Assembly (NCBI RefSeq): GCF_001431645.1
Contig: NZ_LLXU01000095.1
Span: 1 to 64,000 of the forward strand
Length of the DNA stretch: 64,000 bases
Reading direction: 5' to 3'
Source of the DNA: Stenotrophomonas panacihumi
GTDB lineage: Bacteria > Pseudomonadota > Gammaproteobacteria > Xanthomonadales > Xanthomonadaceae
Shown here: positions 23,301-35,119 of the stretch, piece by piece
Numbering within the stretch: the first letter of the stretch is position 1
How the letters are laid out: each line of letters opens with the position of its first letter
Notes under the pieces: generated by a model
What the model saw: only the letters and a program-made list of their open reading frames with translations
Databases searched by the model: none
What the model was told of the DNA's origin: nothing
Made by a program: the position numbers and the translations under genes

Positions 23301-24130
23301 TTACCGGCAGCCTGCAGGTGGACAACGACCCGGTGCTTCCCACCCACCTGCGCCGCGCATTGCTGGCGATCCTGCAGCCCTCCGCCGGTGATGCACCGCA
23401 CCTGCCGGCACCACGGCGCCACATCGCGCCTATCCTCGTGGTCGACGACCACCCCACCAACCAGATGTTGATCGGCCTGCAGCTGGACGAGCTCGGCTAT
23501 CCGCACGTGATCGTCGGCGATGGACAGGCCGCGCTGGACAGCCTGGCCGCCCAGCGCCCTTCCCTCGTCCTGACCGACATCAGCATGCCGGTGATGGATG
23601 GCCACGCGCTGGCGCGGCGCATCCGCGAGCAGGAAGACGAAGGCGCGCGCCTGCCAATCATCGCGATGACCGCCAACGTGCTCGATGAAGCCCCGTCTGC
23701 CGACCTCGACGCGCACCTCCACAAGCCGGTGGACCTGGCGCAGCTGTCAGCCGTGCTGGCGCACTGGCTGCCCCATGACGACACCCCGACGGACGACGAA
23801 CGCGCGACCACCCACCCGCTGCGCGAACGGCACGGTGAACACCTGGGCCTGCTGCTCGACACCTTCCTGGACACTACCGCGCAGGATCGCCTCGCCGTGG
23901 AAGCCGCCATCGCGCGCGACGATGCATTGGACGCAGGACGACACATCCACCGCATCAGCGGTGCCCTCGGCTACCTCGGCTATACGCCACTGGCCCTGGT
24001 CGGCCGCGACCTGAGCCATGCACTGGAACGCGCCACGCTGGCATCGCATGGCAGCGCCTGCGCGCATTTCCTCCAGCAACTCGACGAGGTCTGCGAAGAG
24101 GTCGCGCGATTGCGCGCCCAGGCCCATTGA
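20309..24130 (+). CDS. BvgS/EvgS-type unorthodox hybrid sensor kinase with two periplasmic Venus-flytrap domains
   Basis: This 1273-aa sensor has, in order: a signal segment (residues about 8-27); two solute-binding-protein-type Venus-flytrap domains in the periplasm (about 45-270 and 285-510; each begins with a typical strand such as LVVATVARGWAPYEF and LRVAYDPAWTPLT); one transmembrane helix (about 520-541); a PAS domain (555-680); HisKA with H703 (VMSHEIRTPMAG); HATPase (DTGVGIA, GTGLGLSIS); a receiver with D1090 (LVLTDISMPVMDG); and an HPt domain with H1214 (HIHRISGALGYLG). This is the BvgS/EvgS architecture. It starts 6 nt after the cognate regulator. The ligand is unknown; the pockets cannot be read by eye. 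Confidence 0.93.
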   Translation: MSWRGRLGLRAIGLALCACASGAAWCAADTRPSAPTERERAEQAWLQRHPTLVVATVARGWAPYEFLVDGQPQGLSPDYLRAIARRLGVALETRVYDDWPELIDAACRGEVDVVMSMAITASRTRCLSFTRPYQSVRSALVGRRDAAPRLLTAPPNLRIAVETGHSLDESLPDIYPDARIVRVTDLQGALDALDAGRADAYLGNPFVVALALQRTPHPSLGILGPAQLPPITLHFGTPNDRAPLASAIDRALAALPQAERAAIDQRWLDAQLDWAGEPPLLAVQEQQWLRKLPVLRVAYDPAWTPLTVRGADGAMSGIIGDYLRRMQDQLGLRLQAVPARDWREARALIAAGKADIAPASDDAGYGPAWRLTRPLVSFPCVIVTRRDSDTIAGLDDLAGGRIAVSDPDVAQRLSRARPDLIQVDVASDGEGLRQVASRAVDAYVGNLAAVDNHLRDDAFRDLHVAAPAGFSDHIGLAVRAPYARLVPLLDRVTADMGEDARQDIRKRWLKVDYDYGIARPVVWWSSALALGIIALLVAAYLRLRAEIARRREADERLREISRNLPAVVFKLRRSRDGEYRFTYVTGNPLPLFGLETAQILADASTVFARIREEDQALLHEAFETSARTLAPVACDFHAAGAEGTRWISLNAVPRRVDADAVHWSGYWDDSTALHAQNDALEHARAEAVDAAAAKAHFLAVMSHEIRTPMAGLAGLLELLGRTPLAPTQRQLLSTSIESAASLRQILDDVLDFSKADAGQMQLETIDLDLRAIASAVVEVTLPQARAKGLALQLSIDPALAVLHAGDPYRLRQVLLNLLGNAVKFTATGHVTLDLSAEGGTPTDEGEPQQVRIEIHDTGVGIAAAQQALLFRPFVQADATMTRRHGGTGLGLSISRQLVDLMGGELQLDSAPGAGTRLAISLPLPVRRASGHDPELAGLRVRVDVAEPATRAAVERLLRGWGVASVHADADADAWLVDAPAPFAHDDRSIVLQPHADELTGSLQVDNDPVLPTHLRRALLAILQPSAGDAPHLPAPRRHIAPILVVDDHPTNQMLIGLQLDELGYPHVIVGDGQAALDSLAAQRPSLVLTDISMPVMDGHALARRIREQEDEGARLPIIAMTANVLDEAPSADLDAHLHKPVDLAQLSAVLAHWLPHDDTPTDDERATTHPLRERHGEHLGLLLDTFLDTTAQDRLAVEAAIARDDALDAGRHIHRISGALGYLGYTPLALVGRDLSHALERATLASHGSACAHFLQQLDEVCEEVARLRAQAH

Positions 24131-24166
24131 GGCAGCACCCGCGACGCGGTGTCGCGGCGGAGCAGC

Positions 24167-24185
24167 ATCGAAGGCTGTCTTCGAT
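24167..24185. repeat. 7-bp inverted repeat upstream of the unknown gene at 24255
   Basis: ATCGAAG and CTTCGAT are separated by 5 bp, about 70 bp before the start codon. It could be an operator for a dimeric regulator (the adjacent NarL-type protein is one candidate) or a chance palindrome. ATCGAA recurs at 24188 and 24229. Confidence 0.35.
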
Positions 24186-24254
24186 AAATCGAATACCCCC
24201 TCCGGAATCGGGTTGTTAGCGTGACGCGCATCGAAGTCCTCTTCCTGCACGACC

Positions 24255-24812
24255 ATGGCCCCAGACATCAGCGTCTCGCCCCACTCCACCGCGCAAAGCG
24301 AGGCCACCGCGCTTCGCGGCCCGTCCGCGGCGAGGCGACATTGGCTGTGCCGCGACCTGGTCCTGCATACCATCGACGCCCTGGGCCATTCGCGCCTGTC
24401 ACCCAGCGTCATCGACCTGGAACGCGAGCTGTCCTTCTGGCGCGGCCACTACCAGCGCACCGCCGCCTGGCATCGCGATGTACTGCCCTTCGCCGAATAC
24501 GTCCCCGCCTTCACCCTTGGCATCGGCCTGTTCCTGCAGTGCCACGATTGCCTGCTCGAAGCACTGAACGAACGGATGATCTCCCTGCGCTACGCCCGGG
24601 TGCGCCGGCGCTCACGCGTCGAATGGCACGAGGCCCGGCAGGCAGTCCATGCAGCGTACCTGCGCTTGCAGGCGCACTGGGAAACAGTCCCGGCACGCCA
24701 CGCACATGCCGATGCCATGCCGGAACCGACGGGGTTGCACGCCGCGGTGCGCGGCACGTCCGCTTCGCTGCTGCCGCCCCGCGCGAAACGCGCACGGGCG
24801 CGACCTGCTTGA
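24255..24812 (+). CDS. Uncharacterised 185-aa protein
   Basis: I do not recognise this family. The frame has the strong GC3 bias of its neighbours, so it is likely translated. The N-terminal 35 residues look disordered, the centre (about 36-135) is predicted helical and rich in Trp, His, Arg and Leu (ELSFWRGHYQRTAAWHRDV), and the C-terminus is Arg/Ala/Pro-rich. Two cysteines lie close together (LQCHDCLLEAL). There is no signal peptide or transmembrane helix, so it is probably cytoplasmic. It follows the hybrid kinase by 124 nt and precedes the amidotransferase-like gene by 86 nt in the same direction, suggesting a shared role with one or both. Confidence 0.6.
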   Translation: MAPDISVSPHSTAQSEATALRGPSAARRHWLCRDLVLHTIDALGHSRLSPSVIDLERELSFWRGHYQRTAAWHRDVLPFAEYVPAFTLGIGLFLQCHDCLLEALNERMISLRYARVRRRSRVEWHEARQAVHAAYLRLQAHWETVPARHAHADAMPEPTGLHAAVRGTSASLLPPRAKRARARPA

Positions 24813-24898
24813 GGCCGGCCCGTGACCTCCCTTTGGCCGTCCGCTTGCAACACCCACCCATCGCATCCGCAAGGCACGCGCATGGCGAGGCCATCACC

Positions 24899-25654
24899 GT
24901 GAGACCCCGCGGTGCCAGGACAGCGGTGGCGCTTCGCCACTCTCCCCGCGACAGCATGGGTTCGCTGCGCCCCATCCTGGAAAGCCGCGGCTACCGAACG
25001 CGCTATGCCCTCCTCTCGGCCGAACGCATCCGGGGCATCGATCCGCTGGAAGTAGACATCCTGCTCATCATCGGTCATCTGCCCTTGCACGCATCTCCCG
25101 ACGCCACGCGATTTTCCTGGGAGATCATCGACTTGATCCGCATACGCGCGCACTACGGCCTGCCGTTGCTCGGCATCGATCTCGGCGGGCAGTTGATCGC
25201 CCACGCCCTGGGGGGTGAGGTACGCACGCGCGAGCGCCCCGAGATCGCGGTGGCCCCGGTACGGCTGACAGAAGCGGGGCGGCGTTCCTGCCTGGCCCCC
25301 TTGGGCGATGCCACGCCGCTGGTACGCTGGCAAGGGCACGACATCGTGCTGCCGCCGGGCTTCGAATGCCTGGCCTCGGCGCCGTGCAGCCCCGTGCAGG
25401 CATTCCGGCATGGCAAGGCAATCCTCGGGCTGCAGTTCCATCTGGAGGCGGACCACGACTATCTCCAATCGCACCTCAATGCGCTGCGGACTTCGCTGGC
25501 CCTCGCGGGCATCGACGGCGAGGCACTTCGCGCGAAGGCCGTCGAGAGCCTGCAGCTCATGCGCCATGCTTGCCATGCCGTAATGACCCGCTGGCTGGAT
25601 GCCTTGGACGGCCACGACACCGTGCCGCCGGAGTCGGCCCAGCCCTCAGGCTGA
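24899..25654 (+). CDS. Class-I glutamine-amidotransferase-like protein lacking the catalytic cysteine
   Basis: This 251-aa protein has the class-I GATase fold order seen in stand-alone GuaA-like amidotransferases: an N-terminal strand (TAVALRHSPRDSMGSL), a Rossmann core (ILLIIGHLPLH), the nucleophile elbow GIDLGGQLIAHALGG and the C-terminal FHLE. The nucleophile, normally Cys in G-x-C-x-G, is Asp here (D94), while H181 and E183 remain. Glutamine hydrolysis by the usual mechanism is therefore not expected; it may bind a ligand or partner, or use another chemistry. The start is uncertain: GTG at 24899 is chosen because it keeps the first conserved strand; the ATG at 24956 would remove it. Confidence 0.72.
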   Translation: MRPRGARTAVALRHSPRDSMGSLRPILESRGYRTRYALLSAERIRGIDPLEVDILLIIGHLPLHASPDATRFSWEIIDLIRIRAHYGLPLLGIDLGGQLIAHALGGEVRTRERPEIAVAPVRLTEAGRRSCLAPLGDATPLVRWQGHDIVLPPGFECLASAPCSPVQAFRHGKAILGLQFHLEADHDYLQSHLNALRTSLALAGIDGEALRAKAVESLQLMRHACHAVMTRWLDALDGHDTVPPESAQPSG

Positions 25655-25669
25655 GCCGGCCACGTCCCA

Positions 25670-26437
25670 CTACTTCACCGAGTAGACCAGGTTCAACATG
25701 GTCACGGTGTCCGTCTTCTTGAAGCCGGGGTCGACATCGCTGTTGTAGCGCACCTGGTAACCGGCTTTCAGCGCGAGGCGTTCGGTCATCGAGACCTGCA
25801 GGCCGAGGTCGTTCTGGACGAAGGTGTTCAAGCGGCCGGACTCCACCAGGAACGTATCCAGCAAGCGGGTGTTGTCGCTGAGCTGCCAGCTGAAGTCCAC
25901 CAGCCCACGGGCGATACCTTCGTTCTCGACCGCACCCGTGGAGGTGTCATGGCTGCGGCGAAAGCCCGGCCCGATCTCGGTGACCAGGCGCATGCGCGCA
26001 TCGTCACGCCAGCGATAGCCGTAGCTGGCCGCCGCCACGCCGCGCCACAGGTAGCTGGCGAAGTTGTCGTGGTCATAGCGCAACGAGCCGATGAGATAGC
26101 TGCGCTCGCTGAGGTCGAACGCGGAGGAGAACGCCACGCCATAGCGATTGGCGGTGTCTTCCATCGCGGAGGTCGAGCCCGTGCGGGTGCTGGTATCTAC
26201 CTCGCCGCGGCTGCGCAGCCAGAACGCCGAGGCGTCGTGGTGCCAACGGCCTTCGTCGAGCCCCACCGCCAGCAGCGCGTTGATGTTCTGCGTGCGCGCA
26301 TTGCCGGTAGCGCTCGTCAGGCCGAGTTCACCGCTACCGGTCCACTGGCTTTCGGACGTCGGCGCGTCCTGCGCGAGCGCGGGAAAGGAAACCAACATCG
26401 CCGCGGCGAGCGCGGCGCTGACACACTTGCGATACAT
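25670..26437 (-). CDS. DUF481-family outer-membrane beta-barrel protein (YdiY-like)
   Basis: This 255-aa secreted protein has a classical signal peptide (cleavage near PALAQ, residue 23). The mature part shows alternating amphipathic strands with frequent Tyr/Trp/Phe and Asp/Asn turns, opening with WTGSGELGLTSATGNART, the usual start of DUF481 proteins, and ending in an aromatic-rich strand (TVTMLNLVYSVK), consistent with an outer-membrane barrel. Its role is unknown in the family. It is convergent with the amidotransferase-like gene and follows recJ with a 94-nt gap. Confidence 0.85.
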   Translation of the reverse strand: MYRKCVSAALAAAMLVSFPALAQDAPTSESQWTGSGELGLTSATGNARTQNINALLAVGLDEGRWHHDASAFWLRSRGEVDTSTRTGSTSAMEDTANRYGVAFSSAFDLSERSYLIGSLRYDHDNFASYLWRGVAAASYGYRWRDDARMRLVTEIGPGFRRSHDTSTGAVENEGIARGLVDFSWQLSDNTRLLDTFLVESGRLNTFVQNDLGLQVSMTERLALKAGYQVRYNSDVDPGFKKTDTVTMLNLVYSVK

Positions 26438-26531
26438 CAGACTACCCGTGGGTGTTGAGGAACGGGCAATCTAGTGAGGCGTCAATCCGCTCGATATTGG
26501 ATGCATCGCACGTCATCCGCGTGCGTGCGAC

Positions 26532-28262
26532 TCAGGTTTCAGCCGGTTCGCTGTGTTCGACGATCAACTGGATCGCCTCCCCGCCCCGGTAGTCGTCGCG
26601 GACCAACCGATAGGCCAGGCGGAGACGCGAGGGCGGCGGCTGGCCTTTCCAGCCATCGAAGTGGATCGCGCTGATCGGCGCAGCCACGCCGGCCAGCCGC
26701 AAGGTGTAACGCAGGTGGCGCTCCTTGAGCGGACGCCACTGTGACACTTCGAAAATGCCATCGAACAGCGGCTCGGGGAAAGCCTGGCCCCACGGCCCGG
26801 CCATCTGCAGGGCGTCGGCATGGCGCCAGTCGAATTCGTGCGGGGCCAGCTCGCCATCGCTGAGCAGCTCGGCCTGCAACGCCGACGGATCCACCTGCCG
26901 TTCCACCTGCACCCGCAGCGCCTCGCCGAACACGGGCAGCGCCGTGCGCGGCAGGGTCAGGCCCGCGGCCATCGCATGGCCGCCAAAGCGTTCGATCAAG
27001 CCGGGATGCCGCGCATCGATGGCGGCCAGCAGGTCGCGCATGTGCAGGCCGGCAATCGAGCGTGCGGAACCGCGCAGCACCTCGGCGCCCGGCTCGGCCG
27101 GGGCAAAGGCGATGACCGGACGATGCAGTCGATCCTTCATCCGCGAGGCCACCAGCCCGATGACGCCGGGGTGCCATTGGTCGTCGAACAGGCAGGCCGC
27201 CAGCGGCGCCTCGCCTTCGGCCTGCAGCATGGCGCGCGCCACCGCCGCTTCGGCCTCGTCGGTCATCGCCTGCTGCACGGCGCGGCGCTCGGTGTTGATT
27301 TCTTCAAGCACGCCGGCGATCTCTCGCGCCCGCTGCGGCTGCTCGCACAGCAGCAGCTCGATGCCCAGCGCCATGTCTTCCAGCCGGCCGGCGGCGTTGA
27401 GGCGCGGCGCCAGCGCGTAGCCAATGTCGCTGGCGGTCAGGCGCGCGGCGTCGCGACCACTGGCCTCGATCAACGCCTGCAGGCCGACGCAACCCTTGCC
27501 CTGGCGCAACCGCCGCAGGCCGGCCAGCACGAGGGCGCGATTGTTGACGTCCAGCGGCACCAGGTCGGCCACCGTGCCCACGGCGACCAGGTCGAGCAGC
27601 TCGCCCAGGTCAGGCCCGCCATCGCTGAAAGCGCCACGCTGGCGCAGCTCGGCACGCAGGGCGAGCAGGACGTAGAAGATCACGCCAACGCCCGCCAGGG
27701 CCTTGCTCGGGAAATCGTCACCGGCCAGGTTCGGATCGACGATGGCATCGGCCGGCGGCAATTGCTCGCCCGGCAGGTGGTGGTCGGTGACCAGCACCGT
27801 CCAGCCGCGCGCACGCGCCGCGGCCACGCCGGCATGGCAGGCAATGCCATGGTCGACGGTCACCAGCAGGTCGGGTTTCAGCGCCGCGAGTTCTTCCACC
27901 AGCGCGGGCGACAGGCCATAGCCATGCACCATGCGGTTGGGCACCGCGTGCATCACCTCCGTCGCGCCGAGCATGCGCAATCCGCGCACGCCGACCGCGC
28001 AAGCGGTCGCGCCGTCGCAGTCGAAATCCCCCACCACCAGGATGCGCTGCCCGGCGGCGATGGCGTCGGCCAGCAAGGTGGTGGCGCGCGCGATGTTGCT
28101 CAGCGCCGAAGGGGGCAGCAGGCCGGCGAGCTTCGGCTGCGCGGCGTGCACGTCCCGCGCGCCACGCGCGGCGTACAGGCGGCGCAGCAGCGGCAGCGTG
28201 TCACCGGGCCATTCGCCCTCCACGCCGGAAGCGCGGCGGACGATCCGTGCCGCTGCCTTCAT
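26532..28262 (-). CDS. recJ: Single-strand-specific 5'-3' DNA exonuclease RecJ
   Basis: RecJ degrades single-stranded DNA in recombination and mismatch repair. The protein is 576 aa from the chosen start (E. coli 577). DHH-family metal-binding motifs are clear: VGDFDCDGATA (motif I), TVDHG, and VTDHHLPGE (motif III, DHH), followed by the DHHA1 region with the GGHAMAAG signature near the C-terminus. The ATG at 28262 overlaps the upstream rpfE stop by 4 nt (ATGA); an alternative ATG lies six codons earlier. It is last in the carA-carB-greA-rpfE-recJ string. Confidence 0.96.
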   Translation of the reverse strand: MKAAARIVRRASGVEGEWPGDTLPLLRRLYAARGARDVHAAQPKLAGLLPPSALSNIARATTLLADAIAAGQRILVVGDFDCDGATACAVGVRGLRMLGATEVMHAVPNRMVHGYGLSPALVEELAALKPDLLVTVDHGIACHAGVAAARARGWTVLVTDHHLPGEQLPPADAIVDPNLAGDDFPSKALAGVGVIFYVLLALRAELRQRGAFSDGGPDLGELLDLVAVGTVADLVPLDVNNRALVLAGLRRLRQGKGCVGLQALIEASGRDAARLTASDIGYALAPRLNAAGRLEDMALGIELLLCEQPQRAREIAGVLEEINTERRAVQQAMTDEAEAAVARAMLQAEGEAPLAACLFDDQWHPGVIGLVASRMKDRLHRPVIAFAPAEPGAEVLRGSARSIAGLHMRDLLAAIDARHPGLIERFGGHAMAAGLTLPRTALPVFGEALRVQVERQVDPSALQAELLSDGELAPHEFDWRHADALQMAGPWGQAFPEPLFDGIFEVSQWRPLKERHLRYTLRLAGVAAPISAIHFDGWKGQPPPSRLRLAYRLVRDDYRGGEAIQLIVEHSEPAET

Positions 28263-29179
28263 CCGGCCAGGCCGGTCCACGGGCGGCGCCAGAAACGCCA
28301 GCGCTGCGAGGAGGCCAGCGTCAGCGCCTGCCCGTCCTGGAAATCCAGGGTCAAACGGTCGAGTTCGCCGCGACGCATCGCCTGCAGCAGCGGCAGCACC
28401 ACGTCGTCACTGAACTGCTGCAACGAACGCAGGTGGCGCAGGTCGACGAGTGCATCGACTTCGCCCTCCGCATCCACCGCCACGCCCGCGGCCTTGGCGA
28501 GCGCACGCAGCAGCGCATCGCGGCTGCGCACCTGGCCATACGGCGAGCGCACGGCATCCGGCAGGCGGCCGCCGCCCCAGAACCACAGCGAATTTATCGC
28601 CGGCTTGCCGCGCGCGACGCGCTGGCGGTTCCAGGGGTGTTGGTGCAGCAGCACCTGCGATTCGGTCAGCAACGCACGCCAGCGACGCCCCGCGTCGCCT
28701 TGCGGCAGGTGCGCGAACAGGTCATCGCCCAGCGCATCGTCGGGTTCGGCGAAATCGGGCAATTCGGCTTGTGGCGAGAGCCGCAGGTACCAGCGCGAAG
28801 GATCCGGCGCGTCCAGCACGAAGCCGGCGTCGGCAAACAGCGGCCGCAGGTCGGGCAGCAGCGCGGCGGCATCGGCCGCTTCCAGGCCGAGCGATTCGCC
28901 GTGCGCCATCATCCGCGCGCCGTGCATGTCGGGCACGACGTAGGCCGGGTCGGCACGCAACCAGGTGGCGCCGGCGGCATCGCCAGCATCGCGCTGGCGG
29001 GTCAACGCCGCCACCGGCCAGGTGGCCGGGTCGATCTGGAAATGACGAAGCAGCTGCGCACGTTCGCCGGGCTCGACGGCGCGGCCGTCGGCCCGGGACA
29101 GCGCCCGGGCGACGGGATCGGCCGCCAGCGTGCCCGGCAGGCGGCCGCGGTCCGGCAACAGCAGGGTCGCCGTGGCCAT
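28259..29179 (-). CDS. rpfE: RpfE-type regulatory protein (phosphoglycerate-mutase-like annotation)
   Basis: The 306-aa cytoplasmic protein matches the family found in this position in Xanthomonas (greA-rpfE-recJ), often annotated as a cofactor-independent phosphoglycerate-mutase-like protein. It opens with the strand TATLLLPDRGRLPG and ends with a long helical part followed by a Trp/Arg-rich tail (WRFWRRPW). I see no intact serine nucleophile or metal-ligand set of true phosphoglycerate mutases, so enzymatic activity is doubtful. In X. campestris, rpfE mutants show altered extracellular enzyme and polysaccharide levels (established knowledge). It starts 3 nt after the greA stop and overlaps recJ by 4 nt. 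Confidence 0.8.
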   Translation of the reverse strand: MATATLLLPDRGRLPGTLAADPVARALSRADGRAVEPGERAQLLRHFQIDPATWPVAALTRQRDAGDAAGATWLRADPAYVVPDMHGARMMAHGESLGLEAADAAALLPDLRPLFADAGFVLDAPDPSRWYLRLSPQAELPDFAEPDDALGDDLFAHLPQGDAGRRWRALLTESQVLLHQHPWNRQRVARGKPAINSLWFWGGGRLPDAVRSPYGQVRSRDALLRALAKAAGVAVDAEGEVDALVDLRHLRSLQQFSDDVVLPLLQAMRRGELDRLTLDFQDGQALTLASSQRWRFWRRPWTGLAG

Positions 29180-29182
29180 GGA

Positions 29183-29655
29183 TCAGGCGAGGTAGGCGAC
29201 GCTGACCACTTCGTACTCGCGCTGGCCGGCGGGCGCGTCGATGGTGACGCTGTCGCCTTCCAGCTTGCCGATCAGCGCCCGCGCCAGCGGCGAGGAGATC
29301 GCGATCAGGCCCTGCTTGATGTCCGCTTCCAGGTCACCCACGATCTGGTAGCGCTTCTCCTCGTCGGTCTCGACGTCGGCCAGGGTGACGGTGGCGCCGA
29401 ACACGATCTTGCTGCCCGCGCCGAGCTTGGTCACGTCGATCACTTCGGCATGCGAAAGCTCGCCTTCCAGCTGCTTGATGCGGCCTTCGATGAAGCCCTG
29501 TTCCTCGCGCGCGGCGTGGTACTCGGCATTTTCCTTGAGGTCGCCGTGCTCGCGGGCCTCGGCAATCGCGGTGATCACCTTCGGGCGCTTGACCGACTTC
29601 AGGTGGTCGAGCTCCTCGCGCAGACGCTGCGCGCCCTTGGCGGTGATGGGGGCTC

Positions 29656-29659
<4 letters not shown>
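29183..29659 (-). CDS. greA: Transcription elongation factor GreA
   Basis: GreA rescues backtracked RNA polymerase by stimulating transcript cleavage. It has 158 aa, as in E. coli. The N-terminal coiled coil carries the acidic tip DLKENAEY at residues about 41-48, and the C-terminal FKBP-like domain contains [15 protein letters not shown] sequence ([15 protein letters not shown]). The ATG at 29659 overlaps the carB stop codon by 4 nt, an arrangement that supports this start. Confidence 0.97.
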
Positions 29660-32898
<3,239 letters not shown>

Positions 32899-32987
32899 TT
32901 TCTTCTCGAGATCTGGGCGGTCGCCGGAGCGTGGTCGCCTGTCAGGATGGATCGGTGGGGAGCAGCGGACTGCGCACGGTGGATCGG

Positions 32988-33016
32988 GGCCGGCAGGCGC
33001 AAGGCGCGTGCCGGCC
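32988..33016. repeat. Hairpin between carA and carB
   Basis: Arms 32988-32995 and 33009-33016 (GGCCGGCA/TGCCGGCC) form an 8-bp GC stem just after the carA stop codon. There is no T-run, so full termination is unlikely; it may tune expression between carA and carB. Confidence 0.45.
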
Positions 33017-33021
33017 GCCGC

Positions 33022-34149
33022 TCACGCCTTGTGCTCCGCGATCAGCGCGATGAAACGGTCGAACAGCGGCGACACGTCGTGCGGGCCCGGCGAAGCTTCC
33101 GGGTGGCCCTGGAAGCTGAAGGCCGGCGCGTCGGTCAGCGCGATGCCCTGGTTGGTGCCGTCGAACAGCGAACGGTGGGTCACGCGCACGTTGGCCGGCA
33201 GGCTGGCCTCGTCCACGGCGAAGCCATGGTTCTGCGAGGTGATCATCACCCGGCCGCTGTCCAGGTCCTGCACCGGGTGATTGGCGCCGTGGTGGCCGTG
33301 GCCCATCTTCAGGGTCTTGGCGCCGCTGGCCAGCGCCAGCAGCTGGTGGCCCAGGCAGATGCCGAAGGTCGGGATCTTGCGGCTGATGAATTCCTTGATC
33401 GCGGCGATGGCGTAATCGCACGGTTCCGGGTCGCCCGGGCCGTTGCTGAGGAACACGCCATCCGGGTTCATCGCCAGCACCTCGGCGGCCGGGGTCTGCG
33501 CCGGCACCACGGTGACCTCGCAGCCGCGCTCGGCGAGCATGCGCAGGATGTTGAGCTTCACGCCGTAGTCGTAGGCCACGACCTTGTACTTCGGCGCGGC
33601 GCTGACGAATTCGTTGCGGTCCAGGTCCAGCTGGCCCTCGGTCCACGGGTAGGCCTTGGACGTGCTGACCACCTTGGCCAGGTCCATGCCCTTCAGGCCG
33701 GGGAACTTGCGCGCCGCTTCCAGCGCCTGCTCGACGTTGATCTCGCCGGCCATCAGCGCGCCGTTCTGGGCGCCCTTCTCGCGCAGGATGCGGGTCAGCT
33801 TGCGGGTGTCGATGCCGGAGACGGCCACCACGCCGCGCGCCTGCAGCCATTCCGGCAGCGAGGCCTGGCTGCGCCAGTTGCTCGGGCGGCGCGGCACGTC
33901 GCGCACGATCAGGCCGGCCGACCAGACCTTGGCGGCCTCGTCGTCCTGGTCGGTGAAACCGGTGTTGCCGATGTGCGGATAGGTCAGCGTGACCAGCTGG
34001 CGGGCGTAGGACGGGTCGGTGACGACTTCCTGGTAGCCGGTCATGGCGGTGTTGAACACCACTTCGCCGACCGACAGCCCGGAGGCGCCTACGGATTCAC
34101 CCTCGAACACGGTGCCGTCTTCGAGGACAAGGATTGCGGGTTGGGTCAC
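33022..34149 (-). CDS. carA: Carbamoyl-phosphate synthase, small (glutaminase) subunit
   Basis: CarA hydrolyses glutamine and passes ammonia to CarB. It has 375 aa (E. coli 382). The N-terminal domain ([26 protein letters not shown]) is followed by the class-I amidotransferase domain with the nucleophile Cys in [13 protein letters not shown] and the C-terminal [10 protein letters not shown] triad residues. The start is a GTG at 34149 (V-T-Q-P-A-I-L), which fits the family N-terminus; the frame remains open far upstream through non-coding and dapB-antisense sequence. A contrast within this window is the Cys-to-Asp homologue at 24899. Confidence 0.96.
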   Translation of the reverse strand: MTQPAILVLEDGTVFEGESVGASGLSVGEVVFNTAMTGYQEVVTDPSYARQLVTLTYPHIGNTGFTDQDDEAAKVWSAGLIVRDVPRRPSNWRSQASLPEWLQARGVVAVSGIDTRKLTRILREKGAQNGALMAGEINVEQALEAARKFPGLKGMDLAKVVSTSKAYPWTEGQLDLDRNEFVSAAPKYKVVAYDYGVKLNILRMLAERGCEVTVVPAQTPAAEVLAMNPDGVFLSNGPGDPEPCDYAIAAIKEFISRKIPTFGICLGHQLLALASGAKTLKMGHGHHGANHPVQDLDSGRVMITSQNHGFAVDEASLPANVRVTHRSLFDGTNQGIALTDAPAFSFQGHPEASPGPHDVSPLFDRFIALIAEHKA

Positions 34150-34343
34150 GGGAATCTCGCTGTGGCTGCGGGGGACTCCGAGATGCACCGGCCAAAATCC
34201 GGTTGCAGCAAAGCGCGGACGCGGTGCTGGGGACCGGTCCGACGCTAGGTTCGGGCAAGCGGGAATTGTAGCGGCAAGCGCCCGGCACTGCCAGTGTGAA
34301 TACGGAATGCCGCTATTCCATTGCGGCGTTCCGTGCGCTCCGT

Positions 34344-35066
34344 TCAGCCAAGCAGATCGCGCACGCGATACAGGCCGGGCGTGCGGCCGTGCAGACGCTT
34401 GGCCGCATGCAGCGCACCGCGGGCGAAGATGTCGCGGTTGGTGGCGCGGTGCACCAATTCGATCCGCTCGCCCAGGCCAGTGAACTGCACCAGGTGCTCG
34501 CCGACGATGTCGCCGGCCCGCAAGCTGGCGTAGCGCGGCTGCGCGCCGCTGCCGGTGGCCGCCTCGCCCAGCGTGAGCGCGGTGCCCGAGGGCGCGTCCT
34601 GCTTGTGGATGTGGTGCGATTCGACGATGTCGCAATCCCAGCCCGGCAGCGTGCCGGCGGCGCGCTCGACCAGATCGGCCAGCACCGCCACGCCCAGGCT
34701 GAAGTTGGAAGCCCACACCAGCGGGATCTGCGTGGCCGCCTGCGCCAGCGCCTCGCGCTGCTCGGCCGCCAGCCCGGTGGTGCCGGACACCAGCGCCACG
34801 TTGCGCTGCACGCACAGCGCCAGCAGCGGCGAGAAGCCCTGCGGCAGGCTGAAATCCACCGCCACGTCGAACACCGGCGCCCCGGCCAGCTCGCTGGCGG
34901 CGAAATGCGGCACGCCATCGACCACGCGCTGCGAGGGCGAACGGCCGACGACCGCGGCGACCACGTCCAGCGCGGCATCCTCGGCGGCCAATCGCAGGAG
35001 GGCCTGGCCCATGCGCCCGGAGGCACCGTGGATCAGCAGTTTCAGGGGAGCGGTCGACGTATTCAT
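34344..35066 (-). CDS. dapB: 4-hydroxy-tetrahydrodipicolinate reductase
   Basis: DapB reduces 4-hydroxy-tetrahydrodipicolinate with NAD(P)H in lysine and diaminopimelate synthesis. The protein is 240 aa, slightly shorter than E. coli (273). The Rossmann nucleotide-binding loop is [12 protein letters not shown] at the N-terminus, TTGL is retained, and the substrate-binding signature is [16 protein letters not shown], with the catalytic His/Lys pair. It lies 194 nt upstream of carA in the same direction, an order common in proteobacteria. Confidence 0.96.
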   Translation of the reverse strand: MNTSTAPLKLLIHGASGRMGQALLRLAAEDAALDVVAAVVGRSPSQRVVDGVPHFAASELAGAPVFDVAVDFSLPQGFSPLLALCVQRNVALVSGTTGLAAEQREALAQAATQIPLVWASNFSLGVAVLADLVERAAGTLPGWDCDIVESHHIHKQDAPSGTALTLGEAATGSGAQPRYASLRAGDIVGEHLVQFTGLGERIELVHRATNRDIFARGALHAAKRLHGRTPGLYRVRDLLG

Positions 35067-35119
35067 GGGCGCAGGCTAGCGGCTGTGGTCGAAGCTGGGA
35101 AGACCCGCGGGAAAGCGCT

